Positions 24,871 through 33,857 of a stretch of 64,000 bases of DNA are shown here, in pieces. The DNA lies in NCBI GenBank assembly GCA_044226395.1, contig JBGAHD010000002.1, positions 682,001-746,000 of the forward strand, in the 5' to 3' direction. Position 1 is the first letter of the stretch. The number at the start of each line of letters is the position of its first letter. The DNA is from JBGAHD01 sp044226395. Its GTDB lineage: Bacteria > Pseudomonadota > Gammaproteobacteria > Xanthomonadales > Ahniellaceae. Below the pieces are notes generated by a model that worked only from the letters and a program-made list of their open reading frames with translations, did not search any database and was not told the origin of the DNA. Position numbers and translations under genes: made by a program.

Positions 24871-25562
24871 CGGGCGCGGGCGCGCGCGGGCAGATAACGC
24901 TCTTCGAGATTGCTGTCGTAGAGGACGTGGCCGTCGGAATCGGTGCCGATCGAGACGTAGTGGCCGTCGATGATGTCGTAGTTGAATCCGCGCAGGGTCA
25001 TGCGCAGTCCGCAGCGCACCTTCTCCACGCGCCCGATCTCGATACTGGCGACATAGGTGCTGGCGAAGGTTTCGGGCGAGCCGAAGCCTTCGGTGTCATT
25101 GTTCGGGCAGTTGCCTTCGCGGCCTTGGTATTCGTCGATCCGCGCGCGCAGACGTTCGCCGGCGAGCAGGGCCTGCGACACGCGCGCGCGCGTCGTGTAG
25201 TCGGCGTAGGCCGGCACGGCGATCGCGGCGAGGATGCCAAGCATGACGATGCCGAAGAAGCCGACGATCAGCACGATCACCAGAATGATCGCGCCGCCTG
25301 ACCCCTTGGCGACCGGGCTGGTGACGACGCCGGGTCGTGGCGTCGAGGCGGTTGGACGCGGTGGCGGCGATGCCGGCGCGGCTGACGTCAGGCCGATCTC
25401 GGCGGCGACTTGCGACAAGGGCACCCAATTCGCCAGGCCCTCGCGCCAGACGAGGGTCGTGGCGTTGATCTCACCGCGCTCGAAGGCCGAGCGCAGCAGT
25501 GAGCCATCGACCGGACCTTGTTGTTGATGACGGGAATCGGCGTAGTACCAGGCTTGCGGCAT
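24867..25562 (-). CDS. GYF_2 (DUF4339) and pilin-like fusion protein
   Basis: 231 residues. Residues 1-55 form a GYF_2/DUF4339 domain (WYYADSRHQQQGPVDGSLLRSAFERGEINATTLVWREGLANWVPLSQV). A Pro-rich linker and one hydrophobic segment follow (GGAIILVIVLIVGFFGIVMLGILAAIAVPAYADYTTRARVSQALL). The text 'GILAAIAVPAYADYTTRARVSQAL' is the alpha-1 helix of a type IV pilin, but without the G|FTLIE peptidase site and placed internally. A globular tail with two cysteines follows (GNCPNN, VRCGLR). Cytoplasmic GYF domain and outward pilin-like domain are expected. It ends the MoxR-DUF58 operon. Its role is unknown. Confidence 0.75.
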   Translation of the reverse strand: MPQAWYYADSRHQQQGPVDGSLLRSAFERGEINATTLVWREGLANWVPLSQVAAEIGLTSAAPASPPPRPTASTPRPGVVTSPVAKGSGGAIILVIVLIVGFFGIVMLGILAAIAVPAYADYTTRARVSQALLAGERLRARIDEYQGREGNCPNNDTEGFGSPETFASTYVASIEIGRVEKVRCGLRMTLRGFNYDIIDGHYVSIGTDSDGHVLYDSNLEERYLPARARAR

Positions 25563-25589
25563 AAGGCCTCCGATGCGGTGAACGCCGCG

Positions 25590-26894
25590 CTACAGGCGCG
25601 CGGCGCGCTTGATCGCCAAGTAATGTTCGACCAGCGCGGCGGGCAGTTCGCCGCAGGTCACGTCCAGGACGTCGCAGCCTTGCGCGCGCAGCGCTTGATG
25701 CGCGCGCGTGCGGTGCTCGACGTAGTGCGCCATGGCGCTGGCGGCGATCGCTTCGTCGAAATCGCGCGCGGGCTGGCGATCGGTGCCGTCGACGACTTGC
25801 TCACGCAGACTCGCGACGCACACCAGATGACGCTTGCGCAGCTGACGCACGGCGGTCACGAGTTCCTCGATGTCCTCGTCGCGGACATTGGTGATCAAGA
25901 TCGCCAGGCACCGCCGCGATTGCCGCGAGGCGAGTTGCGTCGCCGCTTCGTAGTAATCGGTGGCCACGGGCTTGGCGACCAGATCGAACACGGTGTTCAA
26001 CAAGGCATCGACCGTGCCCAGGCCACGCTTGGGCGGCATGTAGCGCGTGGTCGCGCCAAAGGCCAGCAGGCCTACGGCATCGCCCTGACGCAAAGCAATG
26101 TAGCCCACCATCAGCGCGGCATTGAGCACGTGATCGAAGTGCGCGAGCTTGCCGTCGCGCGCGAGCATGCGCCGGCCGGTGTCGAGCAGCAGCATCACTT
26201 GCTGATTGCGTTCGTCTTGATAGTCGCGCGAGATCAATTTGCGCGCGCGCTGGGAGGCCTTCCAGTCGATCTGGCGCAGCGCATCGCCGAGGCGATATTC
26301 GCGCAGCTGCTGAAACTCCGTGCCCTCGCCCAACCGACGCTTGAGATGCGCGCCAACCACGCGCGAGGCCTGCTCGGCACCGACGAGAGCAAGCTTGGCC
26401 AGCGGCGCGAAATTGGGATACACGCGCAACGTCTGCTCGGGCCCACCGCGACGACGCCATTGCCACCAGCGCAAGGGCGAAGTCAGCCGCAACCACGGCG
26501 CGCCGAACTGAAATTGTCCGCGATCAAGCGGCGTCACGCGATAGGGCAAGGTCAGTTCCTGCCCCACCGGCACGCGCACCAGGCGCGGCAGACCGAACAC
26601 CGGCCAGTCGCCCGGATGATCGTCATGCACTTCGACCAACAAGGGTCGCCGTCCGCGATGACGCAGACGCAAGGTCACCGGCCGCTCCACGCCCACGGGC
26701 ATGATCTGGGGCAGATCGCGCGCGACTTCGGGCATCGGCAAGCGGCGCAGCATCAGCGCGTCTTGCAGCGACAAGACCGCGACCGCGCCGAGCGCGCACC
26801 ACAAGGCCAGCGCGGGCAACAGACCGGCCACGACCAGCGCGCCGACGACGGCGCAACCGATCCACGCGGCGACCTGGGCCCGGGTCGGTCTCAT
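25590..26894 (-). CDS. DUF58 membrane-associated protein
   Basis: 434 residues. Two N-terminal hydrophobic segments (AAWIGCAVVGALVVAGLLPALALWCALGAVAVL) anchor it. The DUF58 signature is EFQQLREYRLGDALRQIDWKASQRARKLISRDYQDERNQQVMLLLDTGRRM, which passes into a vWA-like fold with a DTGR in place of a strict MIDAS DxSxS. DUF58 proteins are encoded beside MoxR AAA+ ATPases and are thought to be their vWA-type partners. The start overlaps the moxR stop (ATGA). It belongs to the leftward eight-gene operon. Confidence 0.9.
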   Translation of the reverse strand: MRPTRAQVAAWIGCAVVGALVVAGLLPALALWCALGAVAVLSLQDALMLRRLPMPEVARDLPQIMPVGVERPVTLRLRHRGRRPLLVEVHDDHPGDWPVFGLPRLVRVPVGQELTLPYRVTPLDRGQFQFGAPWLRLTSPLRWWQWRRRGGPEQTLRVYPNFAPLAKLALVGAEQASRVVGAHLKRRLGEGTEFQQLREYRLGDALRQIDWKASQRARKLISRDYQDERNQQVMLLLDTGRRMLARDGKLAHFDHVLNAALMVGYIALRQGDAVGLLAFGATTRYMPPKRGLGTVDALLNTVFDLVAKPVATDYYEAATQLASRQSRRCLAILITNVRDEDIEELVTAVRQLRKRHLVCVASLREQVVDGTDRQPARDFDEAIAASAMAHYVEHRTRAHQALRAQGCDVLDVTCGELPAALVEHYLAIKRAARL

Positions 26895-27874
26895 CGACGC
26901 GGCGCTTCCACTTTCAGCAGCAGCGCGTCGAGCACGTCATCGATGCGTTGGCCTTCGATCTGCATCTCCGGCGCCAGCGCCAAGCGATGACGCAGCGCGG
27001 GCTTGGCCACGGCGCGAACGTCATCGGGCGTGACGAAATCGCGCGCCTCGAGCACCGCCTGCGCGCGCGCCGCGCGCACCAGGGCGAGGCTGCCGCGCGG
27101 GCCGGCGCCCATCGAGATGCCCGGCCATTCGCGCGTGGCGCGGGTCACGCGCACGGCATAGTCGAGCACCACCGGATCGACGCGCACCAAAGCCGTGCCT
27201 TGCTGCATGGCGATGATCTCGGGCGGACGCGCCACCGCCGTGACCTTGGACAGATCGAACTCGCCGCCGGTGCGACCGCTGCTCACCGCGGTGACCATGT
27301 TCACTTCGTCTTCGAGCGGCGGGTACTTCATCAGGATCTTCAGCAGAAAACGATCGAGCTGCGCTTCGGGCAGCGGATAGGTGCCTTCCTGCTCGATCGG
27401 GTTTTGCGTGGCCACGGTGAGAAAGGGCTTGGGCAGCGGAAAACTATTGGATTCGATCGTGACCTGCTGTTCCTGCATCGCCTCGAGCAGCGCGGCTTGG
27501 GTCTTGGCCGGCGCGCGATTGATTTCATCGGCGAGCAGCAGATTGGCGAACACCGGACCGCGCCGGATCTTGAAGCTCTCGCTCTTGGGATCGTAGAAGG
27601 CGTGACCGCTGACGTCCGAGGGCATCAGATCGGGCGTGAACTGCACGCGCGCGAAGCTTGATTGCAACGCGCCGGCAAGCGAGCGCACGAGCAAGGTCTT
27701 GCCCAGGCCCGGCACGCCTTCCAGTAACACGTGGCCGGCCGCGAGCAAGGCGATCAGCAATTGATCGAGCACTTCGTCCTGACCGACGAAGGCGCGGGCG
27801 ATCTGCGCGCGGATCGCGGCGGTGCGCTCCGACAAATCGGCGCCGGTGATCGGCGCGAGGACGTCTTGGCTCAT
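26891..27874 (-). CDS. MoxR-family AAA+ ATPase
   Basis: 327 residues. Walker A GVPGLGKT, Walker B LLLADEINRAPAKTQAALLEAMQE, sensor 1 FLTVATQNPIEQEGTYPLPEAQLDRFLLKI and sensor-2 lid (ATREWPGISMGAGPRGSLALVRAARAQAVLEARDFVTPDDVRAVAKPALRHRL) are all intact. MoxR ATPases act as chaperones that, with vWA/DUF58 partners, mature or insert metal-dependent or membrane complexes. Start and stop overlap both neighbours by four bases. Confidence 0.93.
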   Translation of the reverse strand: MSQDVLAPITGADLSERTAAIRAQIARAFVGQDEVLDQLLIALLAAGHVLLEGVPGLGKTLLVRSLAGALQSSFARVQFTPDLMPSDVSGHAFYDPKSESFKIRRGPVFANLLLADEINRAPAKTQAALLEAMQEQQVTIESNSFPLPKPFLTVATQNPIEQEGTYPLPEAQLDRFLLKILMKYPPLEDEVNMVTAVSSGRTGGEFDLSKVTAVARPPEIIAMQQGTALVRVDPVVLDYAVRVTRATREWPGISMGAGPRGSLALVRAARAQAVLEARDFVTPDDVRAVAKPALRHRLALAPEMQIEGQRIDDVLDALLLKVEAPRR

Positions 27875-28992
27875 GGCTTGGCTTTCAACTCCATCAAGGT
27901 GCGAATCGTGGCGACGAAGCGATCGGGCTTGGCCAGATCGACCGGGTCCAGGGCTTGCTTGATCTCGGCGGGATCGCGCTGATAGCGCTCCGCGAGGGTG
28001 GTGATCAACAACTCGCCTTCGAGCGCGGCGATGCGCGGCTCGCGCAGGCGCAGGCGTTCGAAGTACGCGCGACGCATGGCCGCGTGTAGCGCCAGCGCGT
28101 GACCGCGCCAGAAGGTGAACTCACCGGCCGCGTGCACGTGCTCGAACAGCGCGCGCCGATGCGGCGCGGCCAGCGGCAACAGCGGTCCGAAGCGCGGCGC
28201 GCGCGACCACAGCCAGGCGATCAGGGCCAGCACCAGCGGCAACAGGATCGGCCAGCCTTCGCGCGCGATCAGCACGTGCAGCGGCGCCATGTCGCTTTGA
28301 TAAATCAAATACACCTTGCCCTGGCCCAGCACGGGACCGAGGATCTGCCACGCCAGTTCGGCATTGCCGGCGCGCTTCAACTGCGCGGTGGTCAGCGGAC
28401 GCAGATGGCTGGCGACGAACCAATCGCCCTCGCCCAGCGTGCGCCGACCCATCACATAGCCGTGATCGGGCGAGCCCCAGAGCCAGTCGAAGTCCTCTTC
28501 GGCGACGTCCTCGCCCAGCTGAAAGCGCATGCGAGCGCAGTAGTTGCGCGTGCGCTTGCCATCGCCCAGGGCGATCTTGACGCACTCACCGCCCACCACG
28601 CGCGAGATCTCGAAGGCATCGAGCAAGGGACCTTGCTTACCCTCGATGCTCGACGGCAGGCTGAAGATCAGATGGCCGCCGCGCTCGACCCAGCGATACA
28701 GCGCTTCGGCCTGATCGTCGGAAACGGTGCGAGGATCTGCGCTGAGCACGAGCACGTCGCCAGGCTTCAGGCGCGCCGTGTCCAGCGTCAGATTGGCGCG
28801 CGATTCGACCGTGATGCCGCGCGCCTGCAAGGTCTTCTTCAGCGCGAAGAACGGGTTGTAGCGGGCTTCGCCCGTGCGCGCCTTGGGGATTTCGGTCGCG
28901 ACGCGCTCATAAGTCGCGAACCACCACCACGCGATCAAGCCGATGACCAAGGCCGAGGCCGCGCCGATCACCACTTGCAGGCGCAAGCTCAT
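27871..28992 (-). CDS. DUF4350 domain membrane protein
   Basis: 373 residues. An N-terminal membrane segment (VVIGAASALVIGLIAWWWFATY) is followed by a DUF4350 region (ARYNPFFALKKTLQARGITVESR ... LKPGDVLVLSADPRTVSDDQAEALYRWVERGGHLIFSLPS), which resembles a class I glutamine-amidotransferase-like fold. A second membrane helix lies near residue 275 (ILLPLVLALIAWLWSRA), with a cytoplasmic helical tail. It is a standard neighbour of MoxR/DUF58/DUF4129 operons. ATG 28992 overlaps the preceding stop. Confidence 0.87.
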   Translation of the reverse strand: MSLRLQVVIGAASALVIGLIAWWWFATYERVATEIPKARTGEARYNPFFALKKTLQARGITVESRANLTLDTARLKPGDVLVLSADPRTVSDDQAEALYRWVERGGHLIFSLPSSIEGKQGPLLDAFEISRVVGGECVKIALGDGKRTRNYCARMRFQLGEDVAEEDFDWLWGSPDHGYVMGRRTLGEGDWFVASHLRPLTTAQLKRAGNAELAWQILGPVLGQGKVYLIYQSDMAPLHVLIAREGWPILLPLVLALIAWLWSRAPRFGPLLPLAAPHRRALFEHVHAAGEFTFWRGHALALHAAMRRAYFERLRLREPRIAALEGELLITTLAERYQRDPAEIKQALDPVDLAKPDRFVATIRTLMELKAKP

Positions 28993-30623
28993 GGCGCCGC
29001 TCCGCTGGCGCGCGCGGGACGCCAGCGCGCGAGCAAGTCTTCGAGTTCGTCCGTGCCCGGATAGCGTTCGGCGTAGGCCGCCGCTTGCCAGCAGCGCACG
29101 ATGCGCGGAAACAGCGCGGCCAGATGCGGATCCTCGAGCTTGCGCGCGCGGCGCAGGCATTCGGATTCGGTGCAGCCGGGCGGAAACAGCGTGCCCAGCG
29201 ACACGGTCACGCGCTTGACGCCGGCGCGATAGAGCAAAGACAACGCGGCGCGGCGCTCGCCGCGCGCCCACAGCGCGCGGACATCGTCGACGGGATCGTC
29301 GGGCACGATCTCGGGCGTGGTCAGCGCGTGGGTTTCGATGCGATCGAGCGCGCGCACGGCGGCGTGCAGATCGCTGACGAAGGGCAGCCACAGATGTCGG
29401 GTGAGGTAGATCACCCAGATCAGCAGGCCCAGCAACAACCACAGGCCGAGCTTGGCGATGATCGAGAACACCATCGAGATGAACTCGACCCAGGCCGAAG
29501 GCGGGCTGCTTCGGTCGGGCGCGGTGTCATCGCCGTTGCGCGGGCGCCAGCGGTAGATGGTTTCCTTGCCCGACAGATCGGGCCCGGCATAGACCTTGTC
29601 GATGTCGGCGCGAAAGCTTGGCGTGTCGTCGCGGGCGGCGTCGCCGAAGAACTCGGCGATGGTGGGCGCGTCGGCCTTGGTGGCCATGCGCGCGGCGGCG
29701 CCGCGCGCGGTGTCGAGATCGTCCGGCGGCGGCTTGGGCTGCGAAGTCGCGTCGGGCCCTTGCTTGGTGGCGATCACGGTGTGCGCTGGTGGCGCCTCGT
29801 CCTGCGCGCGCGCCGTCGGCGCGGCCACGGCCAACAGCACCACGGCCAATACGGCCAGCGCGCTCTGCGTCAGGCGCGCGGCGAGTTGTCGGAACGACAG
29901 CTCGATGTCCCAGGCCTCGAGCTGCGTGCGGCGATTGAGATACAGACCGAAACCCGCGGCGACATAGATCGGCTCGACCACGCTCATCGCCAGCCACGCG
30001 AAGGCGTTGTACAGCAGTTGCGCCCACCACGGCGGCGACTCGAACAAGGTTTGCCAGATCGCCTTGGCCGCGTCGGAGAGAAATTCGATCGGCACCGCTT
30101 GCAGCATGAACACGTAGAGCCCGATCACGAACACCGCGTCGACATGCAGAAAGACGAAGGTCAGCATGACGTGCGTGGAGTTGGTGCCGCGCGCCAGCAC
30201 GCGGCAACGCTCGCCACGACGCGGGCCGCGCAATTGTTCGAGCAAATCCACCGCGAGCAGCATCGAGCGGCCCGGATGCAGGCGTCGCCACGTGAGCCAC
30301 GGCAAGATCGCGCGCCATTGCCAATGCCATTGCGCGCGCAGGGTCTCGCGCAAGGTGGGCGCGGCGCCGAACACGGCGCGCGAAAGCACGTACATCGGCA
30401 CGCGATCGAACAGGGGCTTGAGCCACCACATGGGCAACCAGGCCAGCCACAGCAGATCGACCGCCGCCATCCCGGCATTGCAAAGCACGAAGAACGGCAA
30501 GGTGTACCACCACCACGCGCCCCAGATCACGCCCGCGTGGCGACGCGCGAGCGCGATGCCGAGATCACAGGCTTCCCAGTTCGCGCGCGGGCGCAGGGCG
30601 ATGGTCAGGCCATCGATGCGCAT
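28989..30623 (-). CDS. DUF4129 domain multi-pass membrane protein
   Basis: 544 residues. Several membrane helices occur in the first 290 residues (WWWYTLPFFVLCNAGMAAVDLLWLAWLPMWWL, HVMLTFVFLHVDAVFVIGLYVFML, LTQSALAVLAVVLLAVAAP), then a periplasmic loop rich in Pro/Asp. Another helix (FSIIAKLGLWLLLGLLIWVIYL) leads to the C-terminal DUF4129 (VRALWARGERRAALSLLYRAGVKRVTVSLGTLFPPGCTESECLRRAR), which has transglutaminase-associated relatives. No catalytic Cys-His-Asp triad can be seen. Ordered after SpoIIM, before DUF4350, in one operon. Confidence 0.85.
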   Translation of the reverse strand: MRIDGLTIALRPRANWEACDLGIALARRHAGVIWGAWWWYTLPFFVLCNAGMAAVDLLWLAWLPMWWLKPLFDRVPMYVLSRAVFGAAPTLRETLRAQWHWQWRAILPWLTWRRLHPGRSMLLAVDLLEQLRGPRRGERCRVLARGTNSTHVMLTFVFLHVDAVFVIGLYVFMLQAVPIEFLSDAAKAIWQTLFESPPWWAQLLYNAFAWLAMSVVEPIYVAAGFGLYLNRRTQLEAWDIELSFRQLAARLTQSALAVLAVVLLAVAAPTARAQDEAPPAHTVIATKQGPDATSQPKPPPDDLDTARGAAARMATKADAPTIAEFFGDAARDDTPSFRADIDKVYAGPDLSGKETIYRWRPRNGDDTAPDRSSPPSAWVEFISMVFSIIAKLGLWLLLGLLIWVIYLTRHLWLPFVSDLHAAVRALDRIETHALTTPEIVPDDPVDDVRALWARGERRAALSLLYRAGVKRVTVSLGTLFPPGCTESECLRRARKLEDPHLAALFPRIVRCWQAAAYAERYPGTDELEDLLARWRPARASGAAP

Positions 30624-30654
30624 GCGCCGCTCCTGGCGTGGGGGTGGCGCGCGC

Positions 30655-31665
30655 TCACGGCGTCGTCTCCGGCGGTCGCCCTCGCCCGCCCATCAACAAC
30701 CAGCCCAGGATCAGTAGCCACATCATCACGCCGACGATGTACTTGATCAGCGCCGGCACGCGCGCGATCGAACTCCAGTACGCCTCGATGAAGGCCGCGA
30801 ACAGCAACATCGCGAACACGCCCAGCGCCAGCTTGGCGCCGATCACGCCCGATTCGACCAGGGCGCGACCGCGCGTGCGGCGACCCGGCGCGATCACCGC
30901 CATGCCGATCTGCAAACCCGCGCCGCCAGCGATCACGATCGCCATCAGCTCGGGCGCCGAATGACCGGCGACGAAGCGCCAGAACGGCTGGCCGTAGCCG
31001 ATTTCGATCAGATGCCCGGCGACGCCACCGATCACCACGCCATTGCCGACCAGGACCAGGATCGAAGGCACGCACAGCAGCACGCCGCTGGCGAAGGTGC
31101 GAAAGCCGATCGAGACATTGTTGAGGATGTAATAGCCGAACATCGCCAGATCGGTCTCGTTGTCGCGCGCCAGGCGCGCGCCTTCGTTGGCCGGGTCGTA
31201 CATGTGCTCGAACTCGGCGATCTGGGTCACGTCGAACACGGAGTGGATCAACTCCGGCCGATACTGCAGCACCACCATCATCGCGATCAGCGGCACGAAG
31301 AACAAAAACGCCGACACCGCCATCGCGCGCCACTGCGCGCGCACCAGGATCGGAAAATCAGCGGCGAAGAAGGCGAGCATGCGGCTCGCGCGCGTGGGCT
31401 TGGGGCGATACAACACGTGGTGACCGCGTTGCACCAGGTCGCTCAGTTGCTCGATCAGGATCGCGCTATAGCCGCGGCGCTCGGCAAGGGCGAATTGCTG
31501 ACACACGCGGCGATAGAGCGCCGGAAACTCGCTGTCGGCGATCAACCCCACCTCGAGCGCGGACTTGACGCCGGGCTTGGCGCGCGCGTTCGCGCGCAGG
31601 TTCAGCCATTGTCGCAGCTGATCCCATTCGGCCTGATGTCGACTTTGAAACAGTTCCTGCTTCAC
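30655..31665 (-). CDS. SpoIIM-like (DUF95) membrane protein
   Basis: 336 residues. The N-terminal 120 residues are soluble and helical (FQSRHQAEWDQLRQWLN ... ALYRRVCQQFALAERRGYSAILIEQLSDLVQRGHHVLYRP). About six transmembrane helices follow, with the DUF95 hallmark YYILNNVSIGFRTFASGVLLCVPSILVLVGNGVVIGGVAGHLI and the FVAGHSAPELMAIVIAGGAGLQIG stretch. Homologues are partners of MoxR systems in non-sporulating bacteria, so the 'stage II sporulation' label is historical. It lies 31 bases before the DUF4129 gene. Confidence 0.9.
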   Translation of the reverse strand: MKQELFQSRHQAEWDQLRQWLNLRANARAKPGVKSALEVGLIADSEFPALYRRVCQQFALAERRGYSAILIEQLSDLVQRGHHVLYRPKPTRASRMLAFFAADFPILVRAQWRAMAVSAFLFFVPLIAMMVVLQYRPELIHSVFDVTQIAEFEHMYDPANEGARLARDNETDLAMFGYYILNNVSIGFRTFASGVLLCVPSILVLVGNGVVIGGVAGHLIEIGYGQPFWRFVAGHSAPELMAIVIAGGAGLQIGMAVIAPGRRTRGRALVESGVIGAKLALGVFAMLLFAAFIEAYWSSIARVPALIKYIVGVMMWLLILGWLLMGGRGRPPETTP

Positions 31666-31678
31666 CGCGTCCCTGCCC

Positions 31679-32365
31679 TCAATGCCGACCCAGAATGGCC
31701 GCGGCCATGCCCAGCAGGCGTTGCACCGCGGTGGCGCCCTCGGCCTGGGTCAAGGGCGCCGCGATCGCGGCGAGTTCGAGCTGACGCTCGGGCGTGAGCA
31801 GGCCCGCGCGCTCGGCGAAGGCGACGATCGCGGCCTTTTCCTCGCTCGTCAGCGACACCGGCGGATGCACCGTTGGCACGTTCGGCGCGAGCACGTGGCG
31901 CATCGCGGGCTCGGTGTACACCACGAGCGTGCCGGCGACCATGTCACCCAGCCGTCGCGAGGACGGATCGACGGAACTCGCGATCACGCCCAGCACATAG
32001 CCGAACGGCAGCATGTCGACCGTGCGCAGCAGATTGCGCGCGAACGAGGCCTGCCAACCCACGGGCGTGCCATTGGCGTGCACCACGCGAATGCCGAGCG
32101 CGCGCTTGCCGATGGTCTGGCCGTCACGCAAGACCTCGAACACCACGGGATAAAACCAGTACAACGCGAACATCGCGATCAGAAACGGTCCGACGCCGGC
32201 CTTGCCCATGAAGGCCATCACGATGCTCAAGATCCACAGCGCCGCCAGACGCACCAGCAGATCGATCGCCCAGGCGGCCGCGCGCGGCGCCACGCCGGCG
32301 GCGCGCAGCCGCAGCGCGATGCCTTCGGGTGTTTCGATCAGAGCGAGCGTGTCCAGGCGCGCCAT
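31679..32365 (-). CDS. RDD-family membrane protein, longer copy
   Basis: 228 residues. The RDD motif region is RLRAAGVAPRAAAWAIDLLVRLAALWILSIVMAF, with three to four membrane helices (LIAMFALYWFYPVVFEVL) and the typical GQTIGKRALGIRVVHANGTPVGWQASFARNLLRTVDMLPFGYVLGVIASSVDPSSRRLGDMVAGTLVVYT. The C-terminal 70-residue cytoplasmic tail is helical and Ala-rich. It sits six bases after the other RDD gene and 13 bases before spoIIM-like. RDD proteins may be channels or scaffolds. The function in this operon is unknown. Confidence 0.88.
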   Translation of the reverse strand: MARLDTLALIETPEGIALRLRAAGVAPRAAAWAIDLLVRLAALWILSIVMAFMGKAGVGPFLIAMFALYWFYPVVFEVLRDGQTIGKRALGIRVVHANGTPVGWQASFARNLLRTVDMLPFGYVLGVIASSVDPSSRRLGDMVAGTLVVYTEPAMRHVLAPNVPTVHPPVSLTSEEKAAIVAFAERAGLLTPERQLELAAIAAPLTQAEGATAVQRLLGMAAAILGRH

Positions 32366-32371
32366 GCGCGA

Positions 32372-32890
32372 TCAGCACTTGATCACGATGGTGTCGGCGA
32401 TGTGGTCGTGCAGGCAGCGTCGGTCCTCGGCGAAAATCATCAAGGCGTCCAGCAAAAGCACGAGGAGGCTCAACAGCGGAATGAGCTGAACCAGGAACAT
32501 CGGCAGCCAGCGCGCGAACACCAGCCGCGGCGTCGAGCAGCGTTCGCCATTGACGCGCACGATCTTGATGCCGAGCAGGCGCTTGGCCATGGTCTGGCCG
32601 GACGTGTGCAGCAGATACAGATTGACGAAACCCAGGGCCACGGGAATCAAATAGGCGAAGAGCACGAGCATGACCGGGCCGTCGCCGCTGCTGCGCATCA
32701 TCGACACGCCAGCGAGGATGACGACCACGGCCGGCGCGAACAGGAAGATGTTGTCGAGGATCGTGGCGCCCAGCCGCTCACCGCGCCCCGCCAGCGTCAG
32801 ATCGGCCGAAGGCGCCTCTTCGAGCCGCGATTGCGGCGCGGCATAAGGATTGACCGCCGGTGGTGGCGGCAGCGGTGGTGGCAGGGTCAT
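32372..32890 (-). CDS. RDD-family membrane protein, shorter copy, first gene of operon
   Basis: 172 residues. Begins with a Pro-rich stretch (LPPPLPPPPAVNPYAAPQSRLEEA). The RDD domain shows LAGRGERLGATILDNIFLFAPAVVVILAGV, then GQTMAKRLLGIKIVRVNGERCSTPRLVFARWLPMFLVQLIPLLSLLVLLLDALMIFAEDRRCLHDHIADTIVIKC. Two ends are marked by cysteines. GGGGAG is the ribosome site. It appears to be the promoter-proximal gene of the MoxR operon, with 159 non-coding bases upstream. Confidence 0.88.
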   Translation of the reverse strand: MTLPPPLPPPPAVNPYAAPQSRLEEAPSADLTLAGRGERLGATILDNIFLFAPAVVVILAGVSMMRSSGDGPVMLVLFAYLIPVALGFVNLYLLHTSGQTMAKRLLGIKIVRVNGERCSTPRLVFARWLPMFLVQLIPLLSLLVLLLDALMIFAEDRRCLHDHIADTIVIKC

Positions 32891-33049
32891 GACGGACTCC
32901 CCGGGTTTCGCGGCACTGTATCGGAATTCGGTGGTCGTTCAAGCCAGCGCCGCGCGCGCTTGGCCTTGGCTAAACTCGAAAACGCGCGACTTCGCGGCTC
33001 GCGTGGTTTCGCGCGTTTCGATTTAAGCCCGACACCGTGCTTGCGCGAC

Positions 33050-33643
33050 TCAGCCCAGCTCGGCCTGACGCTCGATGATGCGCGAGACGAGGCCGTATTG
33101 AATCGCCTCGCTGGCGTTCATCCAGAAATCGCGCTCGATGTCATTGCTGACTTTTTCCAGCGACTGACCAGTCTGCGTGGCGATCACGCGCGCCAGGCGT
33201 TCGCGCACCAGCAGGATCTGCTGCGCCTGGATGGCGATGTCGGTGGCCTGGCCACCGGCGCCACCGGCCGGCTGATGAATCAGAAAACGCGTGTTGGGCA
33301 AGCACAGGCGACGTTCTTTCGGCGGCGCCAGGAAGATGTGCGCGGCGGCGCTGCCGACCCAGCCGGTGCCGATCGTGGTCACCGGCGCGCGCACGAAGCG
33401 GATCATGTCGTGAATGGCGTCGCCCGATTCGACGTGGCCGCCGGGCGAGCACACCAGCACCGAGATCGGCGCGTCGGATTCCTGCGCCAGCGCCAGCAGG
33501 CGCGTGCACACGCCGTGGGCCATGCGGTCGTTGACCTCGCCGAACACCAGGACCGTGCGCGATTTGAACGCGAGCTGGTCCTCGATGCGATGCAGGGGCT
33601 CGGCGGCGGGGGTCGATTCCTCGGGCTTGGCATTGACGATCAT
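33050..33643 (-). CDS. ClpP-like serine protease subunit
   Basis: 197 residues from ATG 33643, which has AGGA six bases away; the ATG at 33649 sits on top of the same site. It has ClpP/crotonase-fold landmarks: DRMAHGVCTRLLALAQESDAPISVLVCSPGGHVESGDAIHDMIRF, then GTGWVGSAAAHIFLA (nucleophile Ser in G-S-A-A-A) and RFLIHQPAGG (catalytic His), then an acidic partner region near ERDFWMNASEAIQYGLVSRII. The catalytic triad looks intact. It differs from canonical housekeeping ClpP in the short N-terminus and in having no clpX neighbour, so it is a ClpP paralogue whose partner ATPase is unknown. Confidence 0.85.
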   Translation of the reverse strand: MIVNAKPEESTPAAEPLHRIEDQLAFKSRTVLVFGEVNDRMAHGVCTRLLALAQESDAPISVLVCSPGGHVESGDAIHDMIRFVRAPVTTIGTGWVGSAAAHIFLAPPKERRLCLPNTRFLIHQPAGGAGGQATDIAIQAQQILLVRERLARVIATQTGQSLEKVSNDIERDFWMNASEAIQYGLVSRIIERQAELG

Positions 33644-33857
33644 GGGCATTCCTTGGGTCCGTGGGCGTCACTAGCGCGCCCTCGGGCGCATGATCGCATG
33701 AGCGGGGCCGCGGCCGCGCGTCGCGCGCGGCGTCGTCACGCGCCGGCAACATCCCGCCACGCGAGCCGACCGCGCGATGAACGCGCGGCGCGCCGGGGCT
33801 TGCGGCCGGTGGGCACGGTCGCGAGACTGCCCTGCCTTTTCGCCATCGAGGTCGAGC

